A stretch of DNA of 64,000 bases from Zasmidium citrigriseum (GCA_002786025.1 NHNW01000034.1:310001-374000); one strand, 5' to 3'; counted from the stretch's first letter, positions 1 to 10,357 are shown. Notes: generated by a model from the letters alone, not told the origin. A program made the numbers and translations.

Positions 1-956
1 TAGCCCACATCCCCCCAACCGGCCTCTTCCACGCCTCCCCCTCCAAACCCCTCCTAATCGGAATCCACGGCGCCTCCTGCTCAGCCTACTACTTCGACGC
101 CAGTCCCGTATACACCGCAGCCACATACTCCGCCCTCACTGGCGTCCCGTTCGTGGCGTTCAATCGGCCGAATTATTTGGGGTCGAGTGGTTGGATTCGG
201 AAGGAGGATGAGGAGGGTGTGAGTTACTTTGAGGAAGAAGCGAGATGGTATCATGAATACATCTTCCCTGCGCTTTGGGAGAAATTTGGAGAGCCGAATG
301 GATGTAAAGCCATCGTGACGAATTCGCATAGTATGGCTGGGCCCACTACGATTATTGCCGCGGGGTATTACTCTCAAACCGAGCCAGAGAAGAGGAGGTA
401 CCCTTGGGCGGGAATGGTAACTTTCGGAATTGGCGAGGAGCCTCTTCAGACGCAACTTGATGCTGCGGCGAAGATGGCGCGCGTGGAGTGGGATCCTGCT
501 GAATTGCCTTTGGGCCATGAGCAAGGGGTTCATGTTGGGCCTTTCCCGAAGGAGGATAAGATCGCGCTGATGTTGGGACCGGTGGGGTGTTGTGAGGACG
601 AGCTGAGGGAGGTGTGCTGGCAACAAAACACGCCCTTTCCCTTCGGCGAGCTCATCGATCTCAACGGGATCTGGCGTGAGAAGAAAGACGCCTTCAAAGC
701 GAAGGTCGGAATTCCGGTGTTGTATGGTATCGGAACGATGGAGTGGCTGTGGAAGTACGAGCAGAAGCATTTGGAGATGTTCGTCAAGGGATTTGTGAAT
801 TCGCCGAGGGTGGAAGGGGCGGTTGTGGAAGGGGCGCCGCATGCGATTGAGTGGAGTCGGATGGCGGGGGGTTGGTGGTTGAGGGTGTGCGGGTGGGCGG
901 TGGAGGTGACGACGAGCAGGGAGATGGAGGGTTGGGGGTTGAAGGGGTATGAGTGA
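1..956 (+). CDS. alpha/beta hydrolase, 5'-truncated by window edge
   Basis: The frame is open from base 3 to the stop at 954-956, so the gene begins upstream of the window; 317 residues are visible. Serine-hydrolase features are present: an oxyanion-type HGASC segment near the start of the visible part (about residues 22-26), a nucleophile elbow NSHSMAG (about residue 105), and a late GAPHAIEW segment that could supply the catalytic histidine. This order fits the alpha/beta hydrolase fold. No substrate can be named; fungal homologues of this kind are usually annotated only as AB hydrolase-1 proteins. No signal peptide can be judged because the N-terminus is missing. The next gene (minus strand) converges on it. 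Confidence 0.75.
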   Translation, partial: AHIPPTGLFHASPSKPLLIGIHGASCSAYYFDASPVYTAATYSALTGVPFVAFNRPNYLGSSGWIRKEDEEGVSYFEEEARWYHEYIFPALWEKFGEPNGCKAIVTNSHSMAGPTTIIAAGYYSQTEPEKRRYPWAGMVTFGIGEEPLQTQLDAAAKMARVEWDPAELPLGHEQGVHVGPFPKEDKIALMLGPVGCCEDELREVCWQQNTPFPFGELIDLNGIWREKKDAFKAKVGIPVLYGIGTMEWLWKYEQKHLEMFVKGFVNSPRVEGAVVEGAPHAIEWSRMAGGWWLRVCGWAVEVTTSREMEGWGLKGYE

Positions 957-1433
957 AATATGTAGTAACAGTGTGAGTGAAGGAAGGAAAATGAAGCAAA
1001 AAGACACATCGCAGAACGTGCGATAGCCATATCGATCAAAACAAACACCAACCAAAACAGCAAAAACGTAACTCCCAAACAACGTTAGGAGAAGGGAAAC
1101 TCAATCTTACCGAAGACAAGTTTTTCTTTTTGATTCAAACCGACGCACATCACAGTGTCCGCAGCAGTCGCAAATTGCGCCGAGTCTGCCGGTCGGAAGG
1201 ATCGAACAGGGGACCTGAGATCGTTTCCTAGAATTTCAGTCGTCGCTTCCTACGACTGCGCTATGTCGGGCGGGGATCTGAGATCCCAAATTCTTGGTGG
1301 ACAGAGGTTTCGAAATGGTTTATGAAGGTGGAAAAGTTGGGCCGGGGTTTGGCCGGGCTTAGCGTGGTTTGGGTGAAGGTTTGGGATTTCGCCGACGATG
1401 GCTTCATCTCTATGCGTCCTGTGAAGAGTGTGG
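957..1433. other. convergent intergenic stretch
   Basis: This is the 3' flank shared by the hydrolase and the MOSC gene. I see no coding signal. A GGATCGAAC stretch near 1199 looks faintly tRNA-like but does not fold as a T-arm. Confidence 0.4.
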
Positions 1434-2632
1434 CTACGAGGGGATCTTGTGTGGCCAGTCTGCGATGTATCAGTATCTTCCACGCGTTCTCGTGTGATTG
1501 GGAGACTTACGAAAAGCAGTTCTCTCCTCATTCGTCTTCACAACCTCTACACTCTCCCCAACACTGATCTCCCTTCCATGCGCCGTCTCCCTCTCCAAGA
1601 ATCCATACCGCCCAAAAACGGGGCTATACTTCGCCGCAGGATCGACTCTTCTATCCTTCGCCAAACCAGCCAGAACCTTTCCCTCCGGTCCGTCGGCAAA
1701 TTTGCCGTTGTCGAGGTCAAGATTCAAGCTCACGCAGCGGTTACAGTTCTGTGTGAGGATGACCCTTTTGCCGTCCTCCCCGATAGATAGCTCGGCCCAG
1801 AAGTCTTCGATGAACTCCTCTTTGGCACCACCGATGACGATGTTGGGACGGAACTTGCGGATGTCGGGGTTGATATCGGAGGGAAGGAGGCGTTTGACGT
1901 GGTTGAGGGAGGTCTCGGAGACGACGAGTACAGCGGCAACATCTGATAAGGCCAGGCCTTGTTCGTGTCGGTTCTCATTCTCCCGACTGGCAGCGCCTGA
2001 AGATGAGAACGGGAAGCTTGGTATATTGCTGGTAATCGTTGACATCCACGAAGAGCTGCCCGATTGTGCGGACTGTCCATTCGGCGAAAGATTCCCCAAG
2101 ACTTCTCGGCGATTGGTGCCAACGTAAATGAGCTCGACGGGAAAACAACAGCACTCCGAGAACCATCTATCGTACTTCTCGCCGACTTCGTACCCTGGAC
2201 ACGGACTTCCATGCATTGCGATCGTTGTTCCTTTCAACTTGCTGACATCTGGCTCCAGAGGAATGAGGATCGACGTCTGATCCTTTACATCCTGTGCTGT
2301 AGACGAGTAGGTAACTTTAATAGCCTTGCCAGTATCAAGGAAGGCAAATTCAGGTACGAAGCGAGTCATGCTTGGGACATGGTAGCAGCCCATGTTCTTG
2401 CGGGTGCCGTCTTCCTTGATCTCTCGTAGCATGAAACGCCTGTCGTACTGGAGGCCTTGAGGCGTGAGAATGCCATCTTTGATAAGGATCTCTCGCAGCG
2501 ACTTGATCGGATAGATGTAAAGCTAAGATCCCATCATCAATACATCGTACGTACATTTTCGATTGATGTAAGAAGAGTGAGTCATGCACGTACCGCAGAC
2601 ACGCTGAGATGAGATTGGTCCTGTGCGCTCAT
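1434..2632 (-). CDS. MOSC-domain molybdenum-cofactor protein (mARC-like)
   Basis: Proposed exons are 2632-2594, 2522-1511 and 1459-1434, giving 358 residues. Exon 1 encodes only 13 residues, and joining it restores the MOSC N-terminal beta-barrel motif LYIYPIKSL. The middle exon carries FRPNIVIGG, EDFW and NCNRC, typical of the mARC/MOSC family, which reduces N-hydroxylated compounds using Mo cofactor. The last join uses donor GTAAGT at 1510 and a branch point TACTGATAC just before the acceptor. It yields a tail ERTAFHWPHKIPS that resembles the usual end of the family, whereas reading through gives an unrelated tail ending at 1470. There is a Ser-rich insert around residues 150-190. No N-terminal membrane helix is evident, unlike animal mARC. 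The family assignment is firm; the exact substrate is unknown. Confidence 0.85.
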
Positions 2633-3533
2633 TGTCGAATCTGAGCAATCAAGACGTTGCCACGTTTGAGCGAGTTGGTTGCACGAATGTTCGGAGTAAT
2701 GGAAGGATGATCGAGCATGAAGAACGCCTCTCGGTGTTGAGGAGTAGCATGTCCTTGGACGAATAGGGCGTGCTGACAGCAAAGGGCCGTGAGCTCCAAG
2801 CTTCACATTACCTGATGGCAATCCGGTAGCTGGGAAACAGCTTTGCAGCACAAGTCGGTGCCAAGTCGACTGAGTAGGCTATCAATCAGGTCGATAATGC
2901 CTATGTGAGGGGCGTTCGAAGAGTTCCGCTTAATCTGCTCATTGTAATCGCATCCATGCATACTTATTAGAGGTGTGCCGGAGGTCTAGATAGATGTACC
3001 TGATCACCTGTCAGTCTTCATGTTCGATTCACAAGTATTTTCAAAGACCACGCAGAGGTTTACCCAATTTGTTCCAGAGCTCCACACTGCGCTCAGGGTT
3101 TGGTCAACTTGCATTTGACCCAGACCAGCGCCGGTCTGATTGGCGGCCTCTGTGCATGCACTAACAAATGTCCTCGGAGTTGGTTGCGTCTTGCCTGATT
3201 TAGCAGACCTTGAGACGGTACCGAACATCAGCATCTTCAGTCAGTCTTCAATCTTCAGAGCTTGCGATATTGCTGAAGCGATTCCAACTTGCATGTGACA
3301 ACCGCTCCTGTACGTGGGTGGGCAGTACAGATAGTGGGGATGTGGCACAGCCGCCGCCATAGCTGCAGCCGCCCTTGTGAGGCCGCACATAGGTTGCAGC
3401 GCCTTGCTGGCAGTTGCACGGCATGCTACAGCACCAGTGGTGTGCAGACCTGAGTGAGCGGCATTATATGCCACGGGCAGAGCCTTACGTTCCCTCTTGC
3501 TGATCGGCAACTCCTCCCACCGGTCCTGTCAAC
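2633..3533. other. divergent intergenic stretch
   Basis: This 0.9 kb region holds the divergent promoters of the MOSC gene and the HET-s-like gene. I looked specifically for an NLR partner with an amyloid motif, as sits next to het-S in Podospora, and found none. Short ORFs here have no recognisable features. Confidence 0.4.
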
Positions 3534-4406
3534 ATGGAGGTCGCCGGCATCGTCATCGGTGGTGTAGGCCTCGTAGCCTTATTCGACAACTGCATGAACG
3601 CATTCCAGTGTATCGACTCAGGCCGAAAGTACGGTCGGGACTATCAAGAGGCTGCCCTCAAAGTCAGTCTCATCCAGCTCAGGCTCGTACGCTGGCGCAA
3701 GACAGTCGAGATCGTCGAGGATTCTTCCGGGATCAGAAGGCCTCACAACATCGCTTTTGCCTCAGACGACGAGGTTGAAATCGTGAGGGACCTCTTGGAA
3801 TCGATCCACACTCGCTTCAAAGAGGTCGAGAAGGCTTCCACGCGGCACGGCCTCAAATCCAGCCCCCAAACAACACAGCCGGCAGTGCCATCGATTGATG
3901 CCTTGACAACTCGAGTGGAGACCCTGGCTCTCGCACGCCAAAAGACCTCCTCATTCGGCCAGAAGGCTCAGTGGGCTCTGCATGACAAGCGCAAGATCGG
4001 CAACCTGATCACAGCTCTGAGCGAACTGACTTCCGACCTGGTCGAGCTGTTTCCCGCTGTCAAAGAGCAGCAGCTCGCGCTTGCCAAGCAGGAGGCTGAG
4101 CAACTGATGCTGCCGGCAGGAGCTGAGGGAGACGATGACACTTTGGTGGCCGCTTCTCTGCTAGACAAGGCCTCGGACGAAGTCGATCCACAGCTCAAGA
4201 AGGCTCTCAAGAAGATGGGTCGACATAGTTTTGGCGATGCCACGATTCAGGGTTCGGTGAAGTTGCAACAAGGAGATTACGTCGACAAATGCTATCAGGG
4301 ACAGAAGCTGGAGGGTGGCGGCCATCAGTACGGCAACATGACGGCGTCCGGAGATTCGAGGGTCCAGCAAGGCGACAGCTACGGCGGGAAGAGTTTCTGG
4401 GAGTGA
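3534..4406 (+). CDS. HET-s-like protein: HeLo domain plus C-terminal prion-forming repeats
   Basis: Single exon, 290 residues, almost exactly the length of Podospora HET-s. Residues 1 to about 225 match the HeLo pattern: a hydrophobic glycine-rich start (GIVIGGVGLVALFDN), then CIDSGRKYGRDYQ and LRLVRW, paralleling the conserved positions of HET-s. In HET-S this helical domain becomes membrane-active when the C-terminal amyloid folds, killing mixed heterokaryon cells. The C-terminus contains two ungapped pseudo-repeats, about residues 233-253 and 266-286. They share the pattern F/Y-G-x-x-T-x-x-G-x-x-K/R-x-QQGD, and the second ends YGGKSFW, close to the end of the HET-s prion domain. Repeats are offset by 33 residues. 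The homology is strong. Whether it is an S-type (active) or s-type allele cannot be told. No NLR partner is visible in the window. Confidence 0.9.
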   Translation: MEVAGIVIGGVGLVALFDNCMNAFQCIDSGRKYGRDYQEAALKVSLIQLRLVRWRKTVEIVEDSSGIRRPHNIAFASDDEVEIVRDLLESIHTRFKEVEKASTRHGLKSSPQTTQPAVPSIDALTTRVETLALARQKTSSFGQKAQWALHDKRKIGNLITALSELTSDLVELFPAVKEQQLALAKQEAEQLMLPAGAEGDDDTLVAASLLDKASDEVDPQLKKALKKMGRHSFGDATIQGSVKLQQGDYVDKCYQGQKLEGGGHQYGNMTASGDSRVQQGDSYGGKSFWE

Positions 4407-4894
4407 TTTGATTTCTTGACTGCTCTGAACGCACATCAGCTGTATTGCCGATGGCTTCTCGTTACAGTAGTTGCTGCAGGATCAAATAATGGACGATGAA
4501 GCGTAGTTGCCATTGATCCAGGCTCGTTTTGGAGATATGGAAGAGTTTTCGGTGTCTTTTTGGGATTCGTTCCAATTCAGAATCTCCTTGCAGCGGAGAG
4601 AAAATACTTTTGTTGAGAAACTGTTCTCTCTTGCGTGCCATTCGCAATATCAAAAGTGCAGAGATCTCCGGCAGAAATGACGAGAGACGAGGGAGAAGGT
4701 CGGAAAATCTGCAACACGTTTCAGGAGAACACGTGCTGAGCACAGACCAGCGTCAAGGTTGGCGGGCGAAACCTAATTGCGCGTCAACGACTCCTTGGGC
4801 AAAAGTCTCCTGAACCTCTTTGTCCTCTTCAACAGGCACCACCTTTCACTCAACAGCCCTCTCTGCCCCCATCTCCATCTCATCACGACTGGCC
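4407..4894. other. intergenic stretch
   Basis: This separates the HET-s-like stop from the transporter start. A C/T-rich leader (about 4820-4890) precedes the transporter ATG. I see nothing else. Confidence 0.35.
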
Positions 4895-6301
4895 ATGGCA
4901 TCTAACGAGAAGCGCGCGTCCGCCGACGAGGAGCGAAAGCTCGAGAGCGGCGAGAACGAGACCTCCGCGGCGGCACCTGCACCGGCGGCCAAGCCAGAGC
5001 CGCCAAAGTCGGATATCCACCCTGCTTTCTACATCGCGTAAGGCAACCACTGGCGCCTCGGCAACTGTGAAGTGAATGAATGGCACTGACTCTGTCGCAG
5101 CCTTTGGATCGCTCTGAGCGCCAGCGTGATTCTGTTCAACAAGTGGGTGTTGCACACGGCCAAATTTGGTGAGTACCACGCGCGAAAAGCAAAACACGGA
5201 ACGTAGGCTAACATTCTTCGCAGAATTTCGTGAGTTTCGACCACAGAAATTCATGTTGTGAGGCTATCCTACTGACAGCATTCAGCTCTGTTCCTCACAA
5301 CATGGCACATGGTCTTCGCCACCGCCATGACCCAGGGTCTGGCAAGGTTCACCAAGGTTCTGGATTCCCGCCATAAGGTCCCCATGAACACCAACACCTA
5401 CATGAAGGCAATTGTTCCAATCGGTCTCTTCTTCAGCTTCAGCTTGATCTGCGGAAATGTCGCCTACCTCTACCTCAGTGTGTCTTTCATCCAGATGCTG
5501 AAGGCCCTGAACGCAGTCGTTACCCTTCTGGCCACTTGGGCATTCGCCATCTCCCCGCCTGATATGAAGAAGCTTGCCAATGTTTCCGCCATTGTCGTTG
5601 GTGTTGTCATTGCTTCTTACGGAGAGATCCAGTTCGTCATGACCGGTTTCATCATCCAGCTGGCTGGTATTGTCTTTGAAGCTGTCCGTTTGGTCATGGT
5701 CCAGCGAATCCTGAGCGCTCCCGAGTTCAAGATGGACCCACTGGTCTCGCTCTACTACTACGCACCGGCTTGCGCTGCCATCAACGGCGCTTTCACTCTC
5801 TTTATCGAAATTCCCAAGATGTCAATGGCCGACATCTACAGTGTGGGCATTTTCACTCTGTTGCTGAACGCCCTTGTTGCTTTCGGCCTCAACGTGTCGG
5901 TGGTCTTCTTGGTAAGCATGTCAAGTGAACGGAATATAGACGCATGCTGACATTCATAGATTGGCAAAACCTCCGCTGTCGTTCTCACGCTTTCCGGTGT
6001 GCTCAAGGATATTCTCCTGGTCGTGGCCTCGATGGTCATCTTCCGCGACCCTGTCGCTCCTCTCCAGTTCTTCGGTTACTCGATCGCCCTTGCTGGTCTG
6101 GTTTACTACAAGCTTGGCGCCGATGGTGTAAAGAACTTCGCACGGGATGCTTCACTTTCACTTGGGACGATGCGCCAGAACCACCCTGCGCGTGCGAAGG
6201 GTCTCATCATTGGCGGTGTCTTCTTGACCTGCATGGGCATCACCTGGTACTTGTGGCCCTCAATCCCGGCCGAGTACAAGGGCTTCGGGACTACGACCTG
6301 A
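4895..6301 (+). CDS. nucleotide-sugar / triose-phosphate translocator family transporter
   Basis: Proposed exons are 4895-5037, 5101-5168, 5224-5229, 5286-5911 and 5960-6301, giving 394 residues. The family (TPT/UAA-type, DMT superfamily) has about ten membrane spans in Golgi or ER membranes and exchanges nucleotide sugars or phosphorylated compounds. Supporting motifs are ILFNKWVL in exon 2, FLTTWHMVFAT in exon 4 and GKTSAVVLTLSGVLKDILL in exon 5. Exon 3 is only six bases; including it gives KFEFPLFLTTWH, the conserved family sequence, and keeps phase. The N-terminal 45 residues are hydrophilic, rich in Ala, Glu and Pro, and cytosolic by expectation. The substrate cannot be read from sequence alone. 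Confidence 0.9.
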
Positions 6302-6641
6302 GCGTCTACCGAAAGTTTTAGCGGATTGGCTAAACGTTGGATCTAGACCTGGCCACCGTCATGCCATCCGCAAGACTCTCACCCGCAACGAGAGATGACC
6401 TGTCCGCGTCAGAGGAAGGCGTCTCGACTTTTGCGAATGGCCTAGTGCGCTACGACGTCTACAGAGATCATGAAACTCACTCGACCGCCGGTGAATTCAT
6501 GAGCTTATCTAATATCCTTGGAAAGGTCGCATTTAGCAGGCGTTATACGGAGCTCGCTCGAAGCAAAGATAGATTCGCATCCTGGCCCGGGCGTTTGGGA
6601 GGAAAAATATACGCCTAATCTCTGAACATATCTTATCCCAT
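6302..6641. other. convergent intergenic stretch
   Basis: These are the 3' flanks of the transporter and the HAD gene. An open frame at 6337-6618 has no recognisable features. I see nothing else. Confidence 0.35.
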
Positions 6642-7364
6642 CTACAGCGCTTTCATCTTCCCCAGCAACTCCTCCATATTCTTGGCGTACAGATCAAACT
6701 CGCCAAAGACCGACGTACACGGATCATGCTCCTCGAAATCCAAATACGCCGTCTTGAATCCCGCCTTCCTCGCCGCAGCAAGATCCCACGCATGCGCAGC
6801 AATGAACCACCTCTCCCCATCCCCATCTCCAGCACCCTGACTCGTCAAGTGCCTGTGAGTGTTCTCATAGACCCTCGGATCCGGCTTCGCCACCTTCAGC
6901 TCATCACAACTCAACAAATGCTCCCCATCAAGTTCAATCCCCGCCAATTCATAATACTTCAAACTCGTCTCCTTTCCTCCATTCGTAACCCCATAAACAT
7001 CCCACCCCGCTTCCCTCAACCCATCATAACACTTCTTCAAACCCGGTCTCGGCGGCAATTTGACCATCTCTGCCATCACTGCGGCGACATCCTCATCATC
7101 AGCAGGGATGTCGACTACCGCACACGCGCGTTTGAAGGTCCCTTTGAGGATCTGTGCGATAGGCGTGTAAATTCCTGCGAGGGAGGTGTAGGTGAAATCT
7201 CGCTGTGCGGCGAAGAACCAGCCGAAGAAGAGGGCTGAGGGGTCGAAAGGGTAGGGCCGATCTTTGGGGATTTTGGGGGATAGACGGGTGTTGATCGTTT
7301 GGATGGCGGTTTCGAAGTCGAAACAGGTTCCTAGGACGTCGAAGGAGGCGGATTTGGGTGCCAT
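6642..7364 (-). CDS. HAD-family 2-haloacid dehalogenase-like hydrolase
   Basis: Single exon, 240 residues, the normal size for a haloacid dehalogenase type II. Motif I FDVLGTCFD gives the nucleophile Asp9. Motif II is VTNGG (about residue 127), motif III is KVAKPDPRVYE (about residue 158), and motif IV is AAHAWDLAAARKAGF (about residue 190). The second aspartate of DxD enzymes is absent, as expected for dehalogenases rather than phosphatases. The true substrate in fungi is usually unknown and may not be a halogenated acid. No targeting signal is seen, so a cytosolic location is expected. Confidence 0.88.
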   Translation of the reverse strand: MAPKSASFDVLGTCFDFETAIQTINTRLSPKIPKDRPYPFDPSALFFGWFFAAQRDFTYTSLAGIYTPIAQILKGTFKRACAVVDIPADDEDVAAVMAEMVKLPPRPGLKKCYDGLREAGWDVYGVTNGGKETSLKYYELAGIELDGEHLLSCDELKVAKPDPRVYENTHRHLTSQGAGDGDGERWFIAAHAWDLAAARKAGFKTAYLDFEEHDPCTSVFGEFDLYAKNMEELLGKMKAL

Positions 7365-8191
7365 TGTGAAGATTCCTTATAGCGGAGATTTGGGTTCCTT
7401 GCGGTTGATTGGTGAGTGGCAATGATCAGAACTCGTGATTTGGGCACTTTGCTAATGTTGTCTCGTTTATATGTGATGCTACGTCCATTTGGCCGGCCGG
7501 CATTCGCCCCAATGACGCAACGAGATGGAGCTCCTCCCCGAGAAGCTTGAGATGATTCCACACTTCACCTCTTGACCTCATCTTCTGCTTTCTCGACACC
7601 AATGCTGGAGGCTCGACATTCCACAAGAACTCAATGCGCTCTTGTACTTACGGCAGCGCTACGATAAGTACGTGGACGGACCTGCTACCGCCCCATCCCA
7701 GACCTAACACATGTCGCCGGCGGGAGGATTCCCGTCGACGCTACGAAAGCTAGAGTCGACGACCACGGCCTCGTTCGACAGAAGAATTTCCCTTTCCATG
7801 GTCTCCCTCATGCGAAGGAACGAATTTTTCCTGCGAGCCAAGCATCAATGCCTCAGAACGCCATGCTGAAGACGAGAAGTGATCTTCACAGCTGAATGAA
7901 CGCTCCAAACTTAAGCATGCCTCAGCCAGTAGATGTTGGGACCTTCTGCGAACGCCTCCTTGGCAGCGTCAACATATGGTGACCATGCATCTGCCTGCGG
8001 ATGCTGGCGTCCAGCAATGGCCAGATGATCTTCACGTGGCTGTGTGTTGACGTCGTTTCAGCTCTCATGAAGGCCAGCCGGAGCACGTCAACGAACGCTT
8101 CATATATTGTACTTCTTTCATCCTTCTCAACTCCGGAGCTCGATCTTTCTCTGCTTTGGTCTCGGCAAGGCAAGCGGATTTCAAGAACACC
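7365..8191. other. divergent intergenic stretch
   Basis: The region holds promoters for the HAD gene and the following membrane protein gene. A CT-rich patch lies just upstream of 8192. No gene is recognised. Confidence 0.35.
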
Positions 8192-9602
8192 ATGCGCTGT
8201 TCGGGGATCCTGAGAGGAATCTTTCTACTGAGAGTTCTGGCCGGAGCTCAATACTTTGCGCCAACGGCCGACAATGCGCCCAACTATGGAGAGGTCAGGG
8301 ACGACATATTCGGGACCAACAATACGGCGTTGTTGTGCAATTCGACGATATCTTCAGCCAATGCCTCTGGGGTATACACCATCACGCCAGGATTCCCAGT
8401 TAATAACGATACCGACTATTACGGTGCAGTGTCCCCAGCATGGGCATTAACAGTAGCTGAGGCCAACAACACGCTGGAGAGCTCGCTCTGGTACAACACG
8501 GCAGGCCAAAACTACGGCGACGATCTGTTCCTAAACTTCGACGCCTGCGCCTTCATCATCCGAGACGTACCGAACAACGTGAATCGACTGGGCCAAAGCG
8601 ACAATGGCGACTGCACCAAGGCCATCTCTGAGCCTTGCCGCAATACATTGCAGGCTCGAGCAGAGGACTCCGCACTGAAGTGGACGACGTACTCGACTCC
8701 ACCGCCTTATAGCAATCTCACTGCGGGTGTACTGCCTTTCATCTGCAAGCAGATTGAGAATGAGATACTTTTGGACAGAGAGTGGCCGGAGGAATGCCAG
8801 GCAGAGTTCCTCGATGATGACTCTCATGGCGAGACTTCGATTGATTACGCCAGTAAGTGAACATCTGAACAGGCTGGTTCTCCGCGGCTCTCAGCCTGTC
8901 AAGCTAGCAAGAGGCCTCTTGGGGAGTGTGAGAAGGCTATCAACGGTAGAGAACGCCCTGCAAGACACTTTAGCTGACAAAGTTCAAACAGCTCTGACCG
9001 GCTACAATGAATCGATCACCGACGCCCCATGCCATATCGACGGTACCAACAGCTCTCAACAATTCTCGAGAGTCGGCACTCGCATCATCGGCTCTACAGA
9101 TTCAGACTACAACCTTGCCACACGACAGGTCGTTGCCGTCATCTCAGTCTATTTCCCCGTTGCAAATGCCGAGCGCCACTCCTTCTCAAACTTGGTTAGC
9201 AGTAATATGACCTGTCTACGAGCGAGGGACTTCAACCCAGGTAGCCGTGTGAGCCCCGAGCTTCCAGCGGGAACTCCATTCAACTCCTACTCTAAGGGAT
9301 TCGGTGCAGGAGCTATCGCCGGGATCGTAGTCGGCGTGGTCGTTGGCGTGGCGCTGCTCGCTGGATCGGGGATCTGGTTGTTCTTGAGAAAGCGGCGGAG
9401 ACTCGCAAGAAGCAAGCAAGAAGCGAGGCTTGCAGAAGGAGCAGTAGAGAGTGAAAAGGTGCCTGAGCTCCATGGTACGGAGTTTCAAGAGTTGCATGAT
9501 GAGGACAAGAAGCCGGAGCTTGATAATGGTCAGTTGCCTGAGCTCCCTGGTGGTCAGGGACAACCGGCGGAGCTGGAGTCATCTCCTGTATTGAGGAGGT
9601 AG
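8192..9602 (+). CDS. secreted Cys-rich ectodomain, single membrane span, acidic tail
   Basis: The start at 8192 gives a hydrophobic signal peptide (about residues 1-20). The ectodomain carries many N-x-S/T sites and several Cys. A strong membrane span follows (GAGAIAGIVVGVVVGVALL), then a basic stop-transfer RKRRR. The cytoplasmic tail repeats PEL/QEL units (PELHGTE, QELHDED, PELDNG, PELPGG, AELESS). Two splicing models fit: 8192-8852 joined to 8992-9602 (423 residues), or with an added exon 8895-8945 (440 residues). The extra 51 bases encode TCQASKRPLGECEKAIN with two Cys and flanking splice sites, so I prefer inclusion. The architecture resembles fungal wall sensors, but no known sensor domain was recognised. 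Function unknown. Confidence 0.7.
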
Positions 9603-9856
9603 TCGGCCTAGAGACATATCAGAATTGATGTCACGAATGAATGAGCAGTTCATATCTGAGGCAACTTGAGAGTGAACCAAAGGTGAGGTTATGAATGAAA
9701 CGAAAAGTGGAGTGGAGAATACTCACAGTTCAACAGTCTTTACTGACCCTCGCCACTCTCCCGGTCTTGATTGCGCTCGATTACCGCCAAAATTCAGCAT
9801 TCGCAGTCCAAGCAAACTCTCGAAGAAATGACCAAAGCCGCCAAAACTCCCTCCCT

Positions 9857-10357
9857 TCATATTGAACCCATCTGGCCCACCCATACCGAAAGCGAAACAG
9901 TCCCGATACTCAACAAGAGCCACATACCCACAGCGACAACCCTCAGAAAGTCCCGACCCTCACAAACATTCTTCATGACCTCCGCGAACATAACAGCAAG
10001 CCACATGAGCGTGTAGCCGACCGTTGCTTGCGCCCAAATACCGAGTTGCTGGTCGCTTGGTTGACGAAGTCGGTCGGCCATGCAGTAGATTCCCGGAAGC
10101 GCGAGGAGGGTGAAGAAGATCAGAGCGGCCCGAACGGGGGTCGTGTAGCCGCGAGACTTCATGGTGTGGGCTGGTCGGTAAGTGACGATGTTGTTTTCGA
10201 CGAAGACGACGATCTTCGTGGGGTTTGCATTGTTGTTGATCTTAAGATCGGAGGTCGCGGATGTCTATTGCGCGAAGGTGGCAATTAGGACGGTGGATGT
10301 TCGGAGAGCGACGGTCAAGCCTGCAAGGGTAATACTCGCCGTCTTGGCGTAAGACAT
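9857..10357 (-). CDS. three-span membrane protein, array copy A
   Basis: The core ORF (10162-9857) encodes TM1 with FFTLLALPG, TM2 (YTLMWLAVMFAEV) and TM3 beginning FLRVVAVG. Reading upstream stays open, in phase, to an acceptor at 10265. A six-codon first exon 10357-10340 can be joined if the intron uses a GC donor (GCGAGT). That gives 141 residues and an N-terminus MSYAKT like MGVAKT in copy B, followed by SDLKINNN in the place where the paralogues have DLEAN. It is the 3'-most of four head-to-tail paralogues. The core is well supported; the first exon is a proposal. Function unknown. Confidence 0.65.

Noticed and set aside
1140..1215. tRNA-like GGATCGAAC stretch
   Set aside because: The T-stem halves do not pair and no anticodon arm or A-box is found at the right distance.
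2633..3533. Search for an NLR partner of the HET-s-like gene
   Set aside because: No Walker A, NACHT or matching amyloid motif on either strand; the space is also too small for an NLR.
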